A DNA stretch of 64,000 nt. It comes from Plantago major. Its lineage: Eukaryota > Streptophyta > Magnoliopsida > Lamiales > Plantaginaceae. Positions 1 to 10,523 of this stretch are shown here, piece after piece (positions within the stretch are counted from its first letter, which is position 1; every line of letters starts with the position of its first letter). Location of the stretch: NCBI GenBank assembly GCA_026545765.1, contig CM048839.1, positions 52,002,677 to 52,066,676 of the forward strand. Reading direction: 5' to 3'. The notes below the pieces were generated by a model. That model did no database searches. It was not told where the DNA came from and was given only the letters and a program-made list of their open reading frames with translations. A program made the translations under genes and the position numbers.

Positions 1-2
1 TG

Positions 3-556
3 AACCAAGAGAAGTGCCGCATCTACTGTGGTGGGGTAGACCGGCCTCGCTTGTTGCAACTCCTCGCGATCACGGGCTTTGTAGAAGGCCAACTTCCGGT
101 CAAATATCTTGGTGTGCCGCTTACTACCTGGAAACTGACTGTCAGGATGTGCCAACCCCTCATTGACCGAATCACGGCTTGCATAAGCCATTGGAGTTCG
201 AAACTCTTAAGCTATGCCGGTAAGATGCAACTTATTCGGAGTGTTTTACAGGCGATGACTAACTACTGGATGCAGGTTTTCCCAATGCCGAAGCAGGTAA
301 TCCGACATGTTGAAGCTCTCTGTCGATCTTTTCTCTGGAGTGGCACCGCGGAAATCACGCAACGAGCCCCGATTGCTTGGGGCAAGGTGTGTGATACGAA
401 GAATGCTGGAGGCCTTAACCTCACTTCCTTGATTGAGTGGAATGCGTGCACTGTCGCCAAATTGCTCTGGAACATATGTCATAAAGCGGATAAATTATGG
501 GTCAAGTTGGTTCATAGATACTACATCAAGGGTAGGGAGATAATGGATGTGGAACT
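3..556 (+). pseudogene. LINE ORF2, end of reverse transcriptase and connector region
   Basis: The frame is open from the window edge and reads NQEKCRIYCGG, then KYLGVPL, then LSYAGKMQLIRSV, FLWSG and WGKVC..NAGGLNL. These blocks are the familiar end of plant L1 reverse transcriptases and the linker before the zinc-binding domain. The catalytic YADD box would lie upstream, outside the window. The protein would copy its own RNA into DNA at a nicked target. The frame runs into a solo LTR after residue 185 or so, so this copy cannot make an intact protein. The ORF seen as starting at position 51 uses an internal TTG; the real frame is open further upstream. Confidence 0.85.
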
Positions 557-2302
557 TGTTGGTCCAGATAATGGCAAAGTAAAAGACTAGAGGGGGGGGG
601 GGTGAATAGTCTTTTAAAAACTTTTGTCGATAACAACTATTTCTCAGATATCTGAATAGATATCTCATACTTAGAATCAGAGCGCAGAAGACTTAATAAA
701 GATAAGTGCAGAAACAGTTAATGTGTGTGTGTGTGTGTTGCTGAAGAGTAAATACAGAAAGGTAAATAACACAGCAAGTATAGTGGTATCTGGAGGTGGC
801 GTAATCCTCCAACTAATCCACTTCGGTCTATCAGAGACCTAGAATTCACTAGAACAGATAATTGAGTTCTCCTTACAATAATCCTATTCTAAGATTCTTA
901 ACAATTGGTTCCCAACCAAATGTTCCCCCTGAGTTGTTCCTGCTTTCATGACAAGTACTTCCTGACTCGAAACCTTTGAGTTATTCCCTAGCTTCCCAAG
1001 CTAAGTACTTCCTATACTCAATAACCTTGGAGTTATTCCTTAGTTTCCCAAATCAAGTACTTCCTATACTCCGATAACCTTGGAGTTATTCCCTGATTTT
1101 TCAAACTAAGTACTTCCTGTACTCGACGCCAGTTATGGTGTAGGTTTTGGTTTGAGTTGTCAGATGAGCTTCTTTAAGAACTTATTCAGTTATTCAGAGA
1201 GCTCTGTGAATCAAGGTACTTAATACACTTTACATCGTATGGTATCTTGTTCGATTTTACTGACCCAAGTCTTATGATATATGTTCAAGAGAATGAATCT
1301 CAGATAGTTGATCTTTTGATTCAACTCCTTCATAGATAGCTTTGCTTGTTTAGGATCAGGACACTTAGAACTTCAGTGTTACTCAAGATCAAAAGCTTTG
1401 GTCGCAACAGAAAGCTTTGTGAGTAAGTAAGTTGCTTTGAGAGAGTAAGATGTTCAGCGTTTTCAAGTTATGTCGTGTGTCTAAGGTTCTTTGTGTTCTC
1501 TCAAGCAGTCTAAGTGTTGATATTTATAGACGAATTTGAGTGCCGTTTGAATAGTATCCGTTAGGCTCAAATTCGAACTATCGATATCTGTGTAATCAGA
1601 AAGGTGTTTGTCTTCTTCTCAGAAGCTGCCGTTGCTTTTATTCAGACATCTCTGTCCGTGCATTAAATGCATTGTACTATACTTTTGTCCTGTAGTGTCA
1701 ACGGAACTATGCTTTGTATCAGAGACTAGTGTTATCTGATTCTTTGCACGTTCTTATCTTCAATCTTCATATACCACTTGTATTTATTGAAACAACTTTG
1801 TTTGCTATATATATTTCTTTTTCAGAAACGTGGTTAAAGCTCAAGGTATCTGAGAATAGATATCTGTGGACACTTTCCTTGTTTTCAGATATGTCTCTTA
1901 TTTCTCAGATATCTCTTGTGACCTGCTTTGTTTGAAACTATTCGTGTCTTCAAGATATCTGGCTAAGATATCTGAACAACAGATTCAGTAATCTTGTGCA
2001 GTTTTCTTCAAGTCTTCAATGTCGTTGAGCTTGTTCTGCTTGGATGTCTTCTTCTTGGTCTTCTCTTCATAAAATAAAAATTACATTTAAGACCTAACAT
2101 CCTATACAAGATTAGCTAGACTATCATACTTAGTGGGTTTCCTCTTTTACAATGTTCAAGTGAACCAAGAGTACTAATCACCTTTCTGAGACTAAGATAA
2201 GTCATCATGTTGCTGATCAAAACTAAACAGATATTCTTTACAAAATATCTAACAAAATTCCTAACAAATTTCTCAAGAAATTTCCCAACAAATTTTCCAA
2301 CA
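557..2302. mobile_element. Solo LTR, family A (1746 bp)
   Basis: The segment starts TGTTGG and ends CCAACA, a canonical TG...CA LTR with short inverted ends. It is flanked by the 5-bp duplication GAACT at 552-556 and 2303-2307. No primer-binding site, coding region or second LTR follows, so it is a solo LTR left by recombination. A second member of the family is at 21195-29892. The start holds an unusual run of G (about 592-602) followed by GTGAATAG, seen in both copies. Strand is not determined because no internal domain is present. Confidence 0.85.
953..1127. repeat. Tandem repeat of about 52 bp inside solo LTR A
   Basis: Units begin with AAGTACTTCC at 953, 1003, 1055 and 1108, so spacing is 50-53 bp. 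Each full unit continues with ACTC, then CTTxGAGTTATTCC and a pyrimidine-rich end. Three full units and the start of a fourth are present. The other family A copy near 21570-21660 shows a more decayed version. Confidence 0.75.
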
Positions 2303-2896
2303 GAACTTCCTACAGATGCATCCTGGATCTTAAAGGCCATTATGAAGAGCCGGAGTATGGTGCGAAGCTCGGCAGCTTGGACACAAATGTGGCACGTGGG
2401 GAAGTTCCATACCCGAACATTATATGAGGAACTACGAGGCGTAAAACTTGATGTTCAATGGAAGAAGTGGTGGTTTGACAATAAAGCGCAACCACGAGCG
2501 CAGTTCTGTACTTGGATGGGATTGAGCAATAGGCTTGCAACAAAAGACCGGATAAGACGATGGAACCCGAATATCTCACCAACTTGCGCCTTTTGCCCTG
2601 AGGACGAAACACTGCCGCATCTCTTTTTTTCGTGCCCGTACTCGAGTCGAATCTGGGGGACGGTGATAATGTGGCTGGGGATCCAGCGTACCCCTCGGGA
2701 TTGGGATGAGGAAACCGAGTGGCTCTGTATGCAATTTAGGAGTAATGGCTGGCGAAAGAAGATTCTCAAATGTGCCTTCACAGAAGCGGTTTATGCCATC
2801 TGGATGGAGAGGAATCAAGTGATCTTTAAACATAAACATGTAAATGCTAGGCTTGATGAGAAGATAGTTACTAATGTTATCAATAGATGTTGGTAG
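2303..2896 (+). pseudogene. LINE ORF2 C-terminus, zinc-binding (zf-RVT) domain
   Basis: After the solo LTR the LINE frame resumes with SWILKAIMKSR and continues through FHTRTLYEELRG, WKKWWFD..AQPRAQFCTWMG and the zinc-binding core CAFCPEDETLPHLFFSCPYS (C-x2-C...H...C spacing), then IWMERNQVIF and a stop at 2894-2896. This is the zf-RVT module that closes plant L1 ORF2. The frame is open throughout. The ORF start at 2207 lies inside the solo LTR and is artificial; the true LINE sequence begins at the target duplication at 2303. Confidence 0.85.
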
Positions 2897-3049
2897 GATA
2901 GGAAGCTGTGCAAATACTGTGCTTTGCTCATGCTAAATTAGACTACTGTTGGTTGTTATGATTCTGTTTACTCACCTGGATCTGCGGATCGGTTTGTAGT
3001 TAACTGTTGGAATGGAATAAAAGTATTCTCGGTTCCCAAAAAAAAAAAA
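2897..3049 (+). other. LINE 3' untranslated region and poly(A) tail
   Basis: The 141 bases between the LINE stop and the A-run are non-coding. They include GGAATGGAATAAAAG, an AATAAA-type signal about 15 bases before the A12 tract. This marks the 3' boundary of the insertion. Confidence 0.7.
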
Positions 3050-4229
3050 TTTGTGCCCTTTAAAATTTATCAATATCTCACACTCTTACAGTTTTAGGGA
3101 ACTTAATATAAAAATGAGAAAAATTGTTTACTTTTAGTGACAAAATATGTAATTTTTTTGTAAATGTAAGATTCTGAAAGATTTTTTTTTTTAATCATTT
3201 ATTGAAGGTGGAATAATTAAAAATGATAAATATATGAACTAATACGAATTGAAGTCATATGGAGTTTTCAGTTATCACCTTAAGTTGAGTTTTAAACTCT
3301 AAAAGTACCACAATTCAAACTCCACTCCCTATAAGTTACTATAGCGCCCAAGTTAACTTCGGCCGTTATATTACTTCATACCCCAAGTAATATACACGTT
3401 TCCAAAACCAACTCAAGTTGAGTTAAAGTTGTACACCGGTTAAGTTTATTCAGAACATTATGCCTAATTATTACCCAAATGAATGACAAATGAATCCATT
3501 TTCATTCAGAAAATTTGATACAGCTGATATCAAATGGAAGGATACTTCCACCATTATCAAAAGATTTGGTGTAAAACTATAATTTTGACGTAACATACTG
3601 CAAAGTTTTGGAGTAAAACTGAAAGATTGTCCGTCACTCCGAGAGACGATATCAATACCACAACTTATCTACAAATAACACTGTAGTATATGTTTAATAT
3701 ACGTGCATTACCCGTGCATCACATTCGTGATTCTTTTAAAGGCTATTTATATACATTATTAAATATATAGAGAGTGTTTGGTTAACAACTAAATTTTTTA
3801 AAAGCAAATGAAAAACACCTAAACTAATTTTCCATAACTCAATCTTTTGTTGTTGGATGGTGATCAAAATGATTTCCGGTTGCCGACTTGAACATGATGT
3901 TAGTGTATTCTAGAATGCACTGATATGAAGAGAGATGAGTTCTTCTTCTTCTTTTTTTTTTTTTTTTTTTTTTTTGAATATAATGCTTTAACTATTAGCT
4001 ATGAGAGCTTCTCTGTGTTGATCTTAATCGTATCACAATACAATGATAATCATCTAAATCATACTCAATCAAGAATTATACGCTAAAGGTACTTTCACAC
4101 GATAACAAATTAAATGTGTGAATCAGCAAAGTCTGTATCAATTACCTTCATCCTCAGTAAACAGTTGGATTTGATGAACCACCCACCAAAGTATCATGTA
4201 AAGATGACATTCTACATTGGTACCTAAGG
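3050..4229. other. AT-rich intergenic DNA
   Basis: No coding region could be supported here. A T-rich tract of about 25 bases sits near 3951-3975 and could be the reversed A-tail of an unrecognised retroposon. The rest shows no clear repeat. Confidence 0.5.
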
Positions 4230-4234
4230 TCCAA

Positions 4235-4660
4235 TTGAAATGGTTATATTTGTTTGCTTACTCTCATCTCTCTGGCCATAGAAGGAAGCCATCTTTCCCA
4301 TCTAATCTTTTTCAGCTCTGCCACATGCTCTTCCTCCCTTTTTGTTGTGGCCTTGGCAGCACCTTCTCTAGCTTCGAGTTTAGCAAGCGACCTCTGGGAT
4401 GTAGCTCTCTTGCTCTTTCGAGTATAGCAGGCCCATCAACATCAACATATTTTAGTTGCTTCCGAAACTGCATACACACATTAAATTACCAGGTCAAAGA
4501 ATAAGGTCAGCACTATTTGAGAATCACTTGAAGCTGGATTATCAATTATCTTGTAGAAAATGGAAACCTTCTTGGACTTTTCATCAGGCTCTTCTCCAGG
4601 GAGGATTCTTGGTTTTTTCCTCCGTCCATCAAGCTTGTCTGATGACAAAAGTATACAATT
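4235..4660 (-). pseudogene. Possible gene fragment with two exon-like blocks
   Basis: On the minus strand one block (about 4655-4540) follows an acceptor-like TTTTGTCATCAG and reads KLDGRRKKPRILPGEEPDEK, then SKKVSIFYKIIDNP. A second block (about 4470-4260) follows TGTGTATGCAG and holds RKSKRATSQRSLAKLEAREG, a lysine/glutamate-rich stretch, then WERWLPSMAREMRV. The second frame has stop codons just upstream, so the two blocks do not join cleanly. I do not recognise the family. It could be a truncated duplicate or a fragment captured by a transposon. Composition and splice-like sites suggest real exon origin, but the evidence is weak. Confidence 0.35.
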
Positions 4661-4861
4661 ATTAGCCTACATAAATAATGCAAGTTGTGTAAAATAACAC
4701 GAAAATAAGAAAACATATCAAACTGAAGAAAAGAGGGATAAAAAATGCAAATAAGATTCCATAGTAGAATCATGACAACTGATGCAGTGCTTATGCGAAG
4801 ATAGCATTTTCATCACCTACATGGTCATATACTTTCCCGCGTGGAGCGGTTGTAAACAACT

Positions 4862-4999
4862 ATGGCGGCGGAACTATGGCGGCTCTCTAGGCTGCGTGCG
4901 TCTACATCATTCCTATCCACTGCTGTTGATGTTGCTCCGCCTTTCGCCACCCATCTGGCGGCTGAGTGGTGTGCTTGTTTCTGTGCGCTGAAAAGATGA
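4862..4999 (+). other. Short ORF with presequence-like start (45 aa)
   Basis: ATG at 4862 opens a 45-codon frame beginning MAAELWRLSRLRASTSFLST, rich in Arg, Ser and Leu and free of acidic residues after Glu4, as in mitochondrial or plastid presequences. The surrounding DNA is more GC-rich than its neighbours. It may be a stranded first exon. No downstream exon was found, and the function is unknown. Confidence 0.25.
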
Positions 5000-5590
5000 G
5001 GTTGATTAAATTGTTTGTGTCCTATTAATGTGGGGTTTTATTTTAAAATTCAGTTTCGATTAATTTGTTAACCTCTATATTTAGATGATCTGTTGAGATT
5101 CTGGAGGAGATCCTGGCGTTATCTACAAACTCCACAGCTGTAAATGCAAATTGGCGTATGTATAAACCGATCAGATTGGTTAGTGTTGACTGTTGAGATA
5201 TTGTTGGATTGTTTCCTATGAATTTGTATGTCGAAGTCGAATTTATCTAAATATAGTGCTGAAAGTTTATCTAAATGTAATGCTGAAAATTGAACATTTC
5301 AAGGTGAATTAAAATTCATTTTTTCTTGGCTTCAAAATGTACATTGAGGGAATGGAACTTGGGACCATTTGGATAGAAACCAAAGTTTACTACGTATTCA
5401 TGTTTTGACCAGTTCTGTATATTTAAAATTCAGCCTACTGTTCGATTTCAATAACATCAAGAGCCATACTCAATCTGCGATTTAAGCTCAAAATTAACCA
5501 GGAGGCAAGGTCGATTGAGCCATACTCAATCTGCGATTAGGTTAGCCTCCTAATCCTTTCTAACCTACCGCGGAAAACTCTACCTCTACC
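5000..5590. other. Non-coding DNA with a 22-bp direct repeat
   Basis: No gene is supported. The 22 bases starting GAGCCATACTCAATCTGCGA occur at 5461-5482 and again at 5517-5538, separated by 34 bases. Confidence 0.5.
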
Positions 5591-5723
5591 AGTATAATTA
5601 AGCTTTTCTTTTAGGAGAGGGAAACGAAGAGGCTACCTGGCGTCCGTACTCAGAATCGATCAAAGACAAAACAACCCCTGTGTTTCATATCCGAGGAAGA
5701 AGATACACCAAGCAACAACAATA

Positions 5724-5960
5724 GTAAGTATGTTTTTATCCAACTTTTTCTTGGTTCATATATTAGCAAAGCTCATGGGTATTTTTTTTTTCTTGTATTA
5801 TGTATCTTCTTTTGTTTTGAGGAATTGGAATATCTTGACAATTGCTGGAATTAAGAATTATTGGAATGTTGAACAGTATATGTTGCTCATGATCATCTCA
5901 AAGTTTATTGTTTGGTTTTTCAACATGTATCTCAAATTTTGTGGTAATTAGAGAGAACAG
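5724..5960 (+). other. 5'-UTR intron of CACTA transposase gene
   Basis: A good donor (GTAAGTATG at 5724) and an acceptor (GAGAACAG ending 5960) bracket a T-rich 237-base stretch just before the transposase ATG at 5963. The second CACTA element has a 5'-UTR intron in the same place, which supports the call. Confidence 0.6.
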
Positions 5961-5962
5961 GC

Positions 5963-7789
5963 ATGGACAAAAGTTGGATGAAATTACCAAGAACCAGCGT
6001 TGGTTATGAGAAAGGAGTGAATCAGTTCCTTGATTTTGCATTCGAACATGCTAGTTTTGATGGTAAAATTACTTGCCCCCTGCAAAAAGTGCAGGCTTCT
6101 TTCTCCAGTATCTAGAGAAGTAGTGTATGATGATTTGATTGTCTATGGTTTTCTGGATGAATATACAACTTGGGCCTTTCATGGAGAATTTAAGTCGTTG
6201 ACTCTAAGCAACAATGAGTCACGTCATTGTAATACTGATATGGACATTGATTTGGATGCCTTATTGCACAAGGCATTTGGATTTCATGATGTTTCACATA
6301 GTGATAATGAGTACGATGCAGCCGATGATTCTGAGAACCAAGGTCATGATCAAGCAGAAGCATTTTACAAGTTGGTTGAGGATGCAAATACAGAGTTATA
6401 TCCTGGATGTAAGAATTTCTCGAAACTCTCATTCATTGTTCAGTTATTCCACACCAAATGCCTTGGGGGGTGGAGTAATAATTCATTCACCCAATTGTTG
6501 AAGTTGTTAAAAGAAGTTCTTCCTAAAGGGGGAACATTGCCCGACTCTTACTACGGAATGAAGAAATTAATATGAAAAATTAGGTCTGAGTTACGAAAAA
6601 ATCCATGCTTGCCCTAATGACTGCATACTGTTCCGGAAGGAATATAAAGACCTGGAAGAATGTCCTAAATGTCAAATGAGCAGGTATAAGTCCCTGAGAA
6701 CACTGTCATCTCTACAAGTACTTCCACGACCGAAAATTCGAAAGTTCCTGTGAAGGTTTTGCGATACTTCCCCTTGATACCTAGGCTTCAAAGATTGTTT
6801 ATGTGTTCAAAAACAGCAACTTTGATGAGATGGCATGAAGAAGAGCGCACGAAAGATGGGTACATGAGGCATCTCGCTAACTCTCTTGCATGGAAAACAT
6901 TTGACTACAAGAATCAAAAAATTTCAAAAGATCCTAGAAATGTAAGGCTCGGCTTAGCATGTGATGGGATGAACCCTTTCGGAAACATGAGCACTTCTTA
7001 TAGCGTGTGGCCAGTTATTTTGACAGTGTATAACTTACCTCCAGGGATGTGCATGGATCCAGATGACTTAATTTTGTCCATGGTTATACCTGGTCCTGGA
7101 TCACCTAGTAACAACATCGATGTTTACCTACAACCGTTAATTGATGAATTGTTGTTGTTGTGGGAAACCGGGGTTCAAACCTATGATATCTCCACAAAGA
7201 GTAATTTTCAGCTACATGCAACACTCATGCGGACAATCAGTGATCTTCCAGAATTGGCCTACCTTTCGGGCTGGAGTACAAAGGGGAAATACACATGTAT
7301 TTGCTGCCATGAAGATACTTGTTCAGAATGGCTAAAATATGGTGGCAAATTCTGTTACATGGGCCATCGGAGGTTTCTAGAGAAGAACCATCCATTTTGG
7401 AATGATGATTAGTCCTTTTATGGTGGTTAATAATATGGAATGGCACCGACACCATTGCAGGGGTATCAGGTTTTTGAAGCATTGGCTGGGTTTGACTTTG
7501 AATTCGGGAAAACCAGTGTCAATCTAGAATTATCATACAATTGGAAGAAGTTAAGTTGTCTTTTTCAGTTGCCGTATTGGAAGGACAATGTTATTCGTCA
7601 CAATCTTGATCTGATGCATCTTGAGAAGAATGTGTACGAGAGCCTATTTGCAACTTTGTTGAGATTGGCAAAAGGCAAAGATGGGTTGAAAGCACGTCTC
7701 GACTTAAAAAGAATGGGTCTAAAGCCTAAGTTGCATCCAAAGGGATGGAATGGGAAAACAATTCTACCTTCACTGATATTTCTGCCTTG
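5963..7789 (+). pseudogene. CACTA (En/Spm) transposase, decayed
   Basis: The start MDKSWMKLPRTSVGYEKGVN and the block ending CPCKKCRLL form the transposase-associated domain that opens plant CACTA transposases. A tnp2 transposase domain follows: YPGCKNFSKLSF, a CPNDC...CPKC zinc-like motif near 6610-6680, LRYFPLIPRLQRLFM, RLGLACDGMNPFGNMS, then LPPGMCMDPD and LPYWKDNVIRHNLDLMHLEK. Frames change near 6075, 6575, 6745 and 7412-7440, with several stops, so it is inactive. The frame loses similarity after about 7760 and the element is truncated. No terminal inverted repeats were seen on either side. Confidence 0.85.
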
Positions 7790-8929
7790 ATATGGATTTT
7801 TGATGCTGGGAAGTGTTTTTGGGGGTCACTTTGTATGGATCTGTTCTCTTTTGTGAATTTTGTTCGTTATCTTTTTAGCAGTAGGGATTACTTTTTTGCG
7901 GATTTTGCTTTTACCTCCCTCGATAAGAAAAAAATGTTGAAAAAAGAAAGACAAAAATACAATTTGGAAAAAAGAATATGCAGGAGATTGCAAAAAAAAT
8001 ATATAACAATCTCTAAGAGGCCTGTAGAGGAGGTTTTTTGGGCTTGGGTCCAGCCCTTGTTTGGTTTCTACTTAGAGGTTGTTAGTTTGCTAGTTTGTTG
8101 TACTTGTGATTTTAGTTGTTGGACGTTTAGTAAGAAGAAGAAGAGGTGTAATTATAAGCTGTCCTCTTGGAGAGATTTGAGGTGTAAGTTTGAGCTCTCC
8201 AGTTGGCTTGTTAATTTCTTGAGTATTGATGTTGAGTTCCTGTACCTGCTCGTTTTTTTTTTTTTCTTTGCGTCTTGCAAGGAGAAAAAAGGAGAGAGTT
8301 AGAATAAAAAAACAAAAAATTAAAAAAAATCAAAAAAAAAAGTATAAAAGAAAAAAAGTAGAAAAAATGAGTAGGCTGCAAAAAAATATTATACAGCCAA
8401 AAGATGCCCTTCAAAAAAAAATGTAGTGGCTTGGGCACAGCATGGTAGGATGTGTATGTTTGTTGAAAGTTGGTTATGGATCTTCTCTCTACATGTCACA
8501 AATGTTTTGCGTGGGAGATGGATGAATTCTGTGTATGTTGGAAGATTTTGAGAATTGGTTATTTTATGTGCTGGAGTTATAAATTGGAAATGGATTTGCG
8601 TAAAAAAGATGATTGCTGGATTTTTTTATCAGGATCTTTTGATGGAACAGTGGTTCTTGTTGTTGGTTAGGAGGGGGGGGGGGTTGCATTTCTGTTGCAT
8701 GTAAGGATCTAGGCCTTTGGAAGCAATCTAGTAATTACTTTGACTTATGCATTGCATTCACTCGCTTTATTTTGATGGTAGTACTGATTTTTGAAAGAAT
8801 TTTGGTTATGAGGAAGGTGCTTCCCCTTTGTTGCACGTGTCACTTTTCTTCGTTGTTGTCTTATTCCCACATACACAGCACACACCGAGTTTGTTTGCAC
8901 ACTACTCTTTTTATCTAGTTTGGGAAGCT
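7790..8929. other. Low-complexity DNA after the CACTA relic
   Basis: T-rich and A-rich tracts (for example 8250-8430) and a G-run at 8672-8682. ORFs here give repetitive lysine or phenylalanine strings with no family resemblance. No gene is supported. Confidence 0.5.
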
Positions 8930-9429
8930 TAATACATTGGAACCTACTGTCAAGTGCTTTAAAGCAAGCCAGATTTTGGAAGTGGTTATGATATACATGC
9001 AGATGGATTTAAGATGGATGAAGGAAGATCGTACAAACAAAAGTATAGTTGGTTTTTGTATAGCTCACTACATCAGCTACATCAGAGGAAGGAAGTGTGA
9101 AGATAGGAACAAGAAAAAGAAGCACATGTACAGGAATGAGAGCAATATTGAGCAGCATTTTCAGGACAATCTCTTCAACGCATTTTCAGCACATAGTAAT
9201 CATTCTGTTGTTGTACTTATTTTTGAAGTTCTATCGAACTCTTATAAACTCCGTGAACTTTAGGATTAGTTTTTAGTAGTTTCTTTTGGTATTCACAGGG
9301 CGTTCCGCTGTCTATGTAGCAAGTAGATTTGGCTTTGGGATTGAGCACCTGTACTTTTGTAACTGGGAAGTTTTTTCCCGTGGTTCTGGCTAGTTATAAA
9401 TTCTATCTTTCCAAAAAAAAAAAAAAAAA
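8930..9429 (+). mobile_element. LINE-like 3' end with poly(A)
   Basis: The segment ends with GTAACTGGGAAG, a CCCGTGGTTCTGGCTAG block and TTCTATCTTTCC followed by A17 (9413-9429). This wording is typical of the 3' tails of plant LINEs. The ORF ending at 9263 contains IAHYISYIRGRKCEDRNKKK, vaguely like the basic tail of a LINE ORF2. The 5' limit is unknown and no target duplication was found. Confidence 0.45.
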
Positions 9430-10278
9430 GCCGGACTTTAATCGTGAGACAAACTGTATCTAATATTTTAAAATGGAGGATGTATTTATTCCGTTCGAAA
9501 ATAGATTTCATTACTTTTTTGGTGGATAAAATAAAAGTATATTAATTTTAGATAAACTAATTTTGGTAGGTCCACACTCAGTTTCAAAATTGTGTCTAAT
9601 TCGCAAATTTGTCAATACCCCCACATATTTTCAGTATTTTTAGTTTAATATCCATTTATCTAAATCCTTTCCATCTTTATTTCATTTTTGACCTTGCTCA
9701 TTAAATCTATAGAACAACATGGCAGTCTTCATTTTGAACGGCAAAAATAATTTATTACTGTCAGATACACCAATTATGGAATGTCTATTATATTTAAGGT
9801 ATCATTCACACATATAAGAATTTGGCCACTGAACGTCTATTATATTTAAGGCATTCATTTTCCCTTTTGATAGTGATAGTTTGCAATCAGAATTATGGAA
9901 TGGACATTGTCAATTGCATGAAACATTTTATTAAACGCATGACATTTATTAACATTTCAAAAAAAAGATTAATAGTCCAATAATTTACAGATACAATATT
10001 TAAAAATGACATTAAACTACCATGCAATATAAAGGCACCCAATCAAACTTTAAACATAACATCTTAAACACAAAATCAAACATATACGAAAATTATGGTA
10101 GCTACGATAGTTATAGGGTAAATTTCTTTACACTAACTATCCTTGAATGTTTATAGCTTTCGGTTTTAGTTTTTTCTTTTTTTAAGTTGGCCGAAATTCG
10201 GCAGAGGCTACTGCTAGGTGCGAAGCAAGCACCCACAATTCCAGTCGATCCGACTATTTGAAGTCGGTTTACAAAAAA
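9430..10278. other. Non-coding flank of the Helitron, with a SINE/LINE-like tail
   Basis: No coding region is supported. At about 10165-10260 the minus strand reads a compact GC-richer block ending CCGAATTTCGGCCAACTTA and then an A-rich tail, as at the 3' end of a small retroposon. It contains a perfect GAATTTCG-type palindrome. The identity of the block is unknown. Confidence 0.4.
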
Positions 10279-10311
10279 CTAGTTAATGGCCCGTCAATAC
10301 TCGACGGGGCA
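10279..10311 (-). other. Helitron 3' terminus: hairpin and CTAG
   Basis: On the minus strand CCCGTC and GACGGG form a 6-bp stem around the loop GAGTATT, followed by CCATTAA and the terminal CTAG, with T as the next base. A hairpin about 10 bases before CTRR is the known Helitron 3' signature. Confidence 0.8.
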
Positions 10312-10523
10312 TGGAGAAAAAGAAGTAAAATAAGAAATGAATAAATTTGTATAATAACATGTCGAAGTTGATAAACATATAAAAAGTGCAATGTGACAAA
10401 ATGCATGATCTAATAGCTTCAACATTACATCAGAAGTCACCCCTAACTGTAGAAAAGTGCATAATATAAATTAGTGATTTGAACACAACCATATGTAAAA
10501 TACACATAAAATATAAAATCAAC

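Larger units (their letters stand above)
1..3049 (+). mobile_element. L1-type LINE, 3' part, split by a solo LTR
   Basis: Two coding blocks (3-556 and 2303-2896) belong to one plant non-LTR retrotransposon ORF2. They are separated by a 1.75-kb solo LTR. A 3' untranslated stretch follows the stop codon and ends in a run of twelve A at 3038-3049, the usual LINE tail. The endonuclease and the first part of the reverse transcriptase lie left of the window. Frame is kept across the insertion if the LTR and one 5-bp duplication are removed, so the LINE copy was little decayed when it was hit. The element was identified by protein resemblance only. Confidence 0.85.

Noticed and set aside
7745-8302. 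Plus-strand ORF of 185 aa after the CACTA relic
   Set aside because: Low-complexity Phe/Lys/Cys text, no family resemblance; only its first residues overlap the transposase region in the wrong frame.
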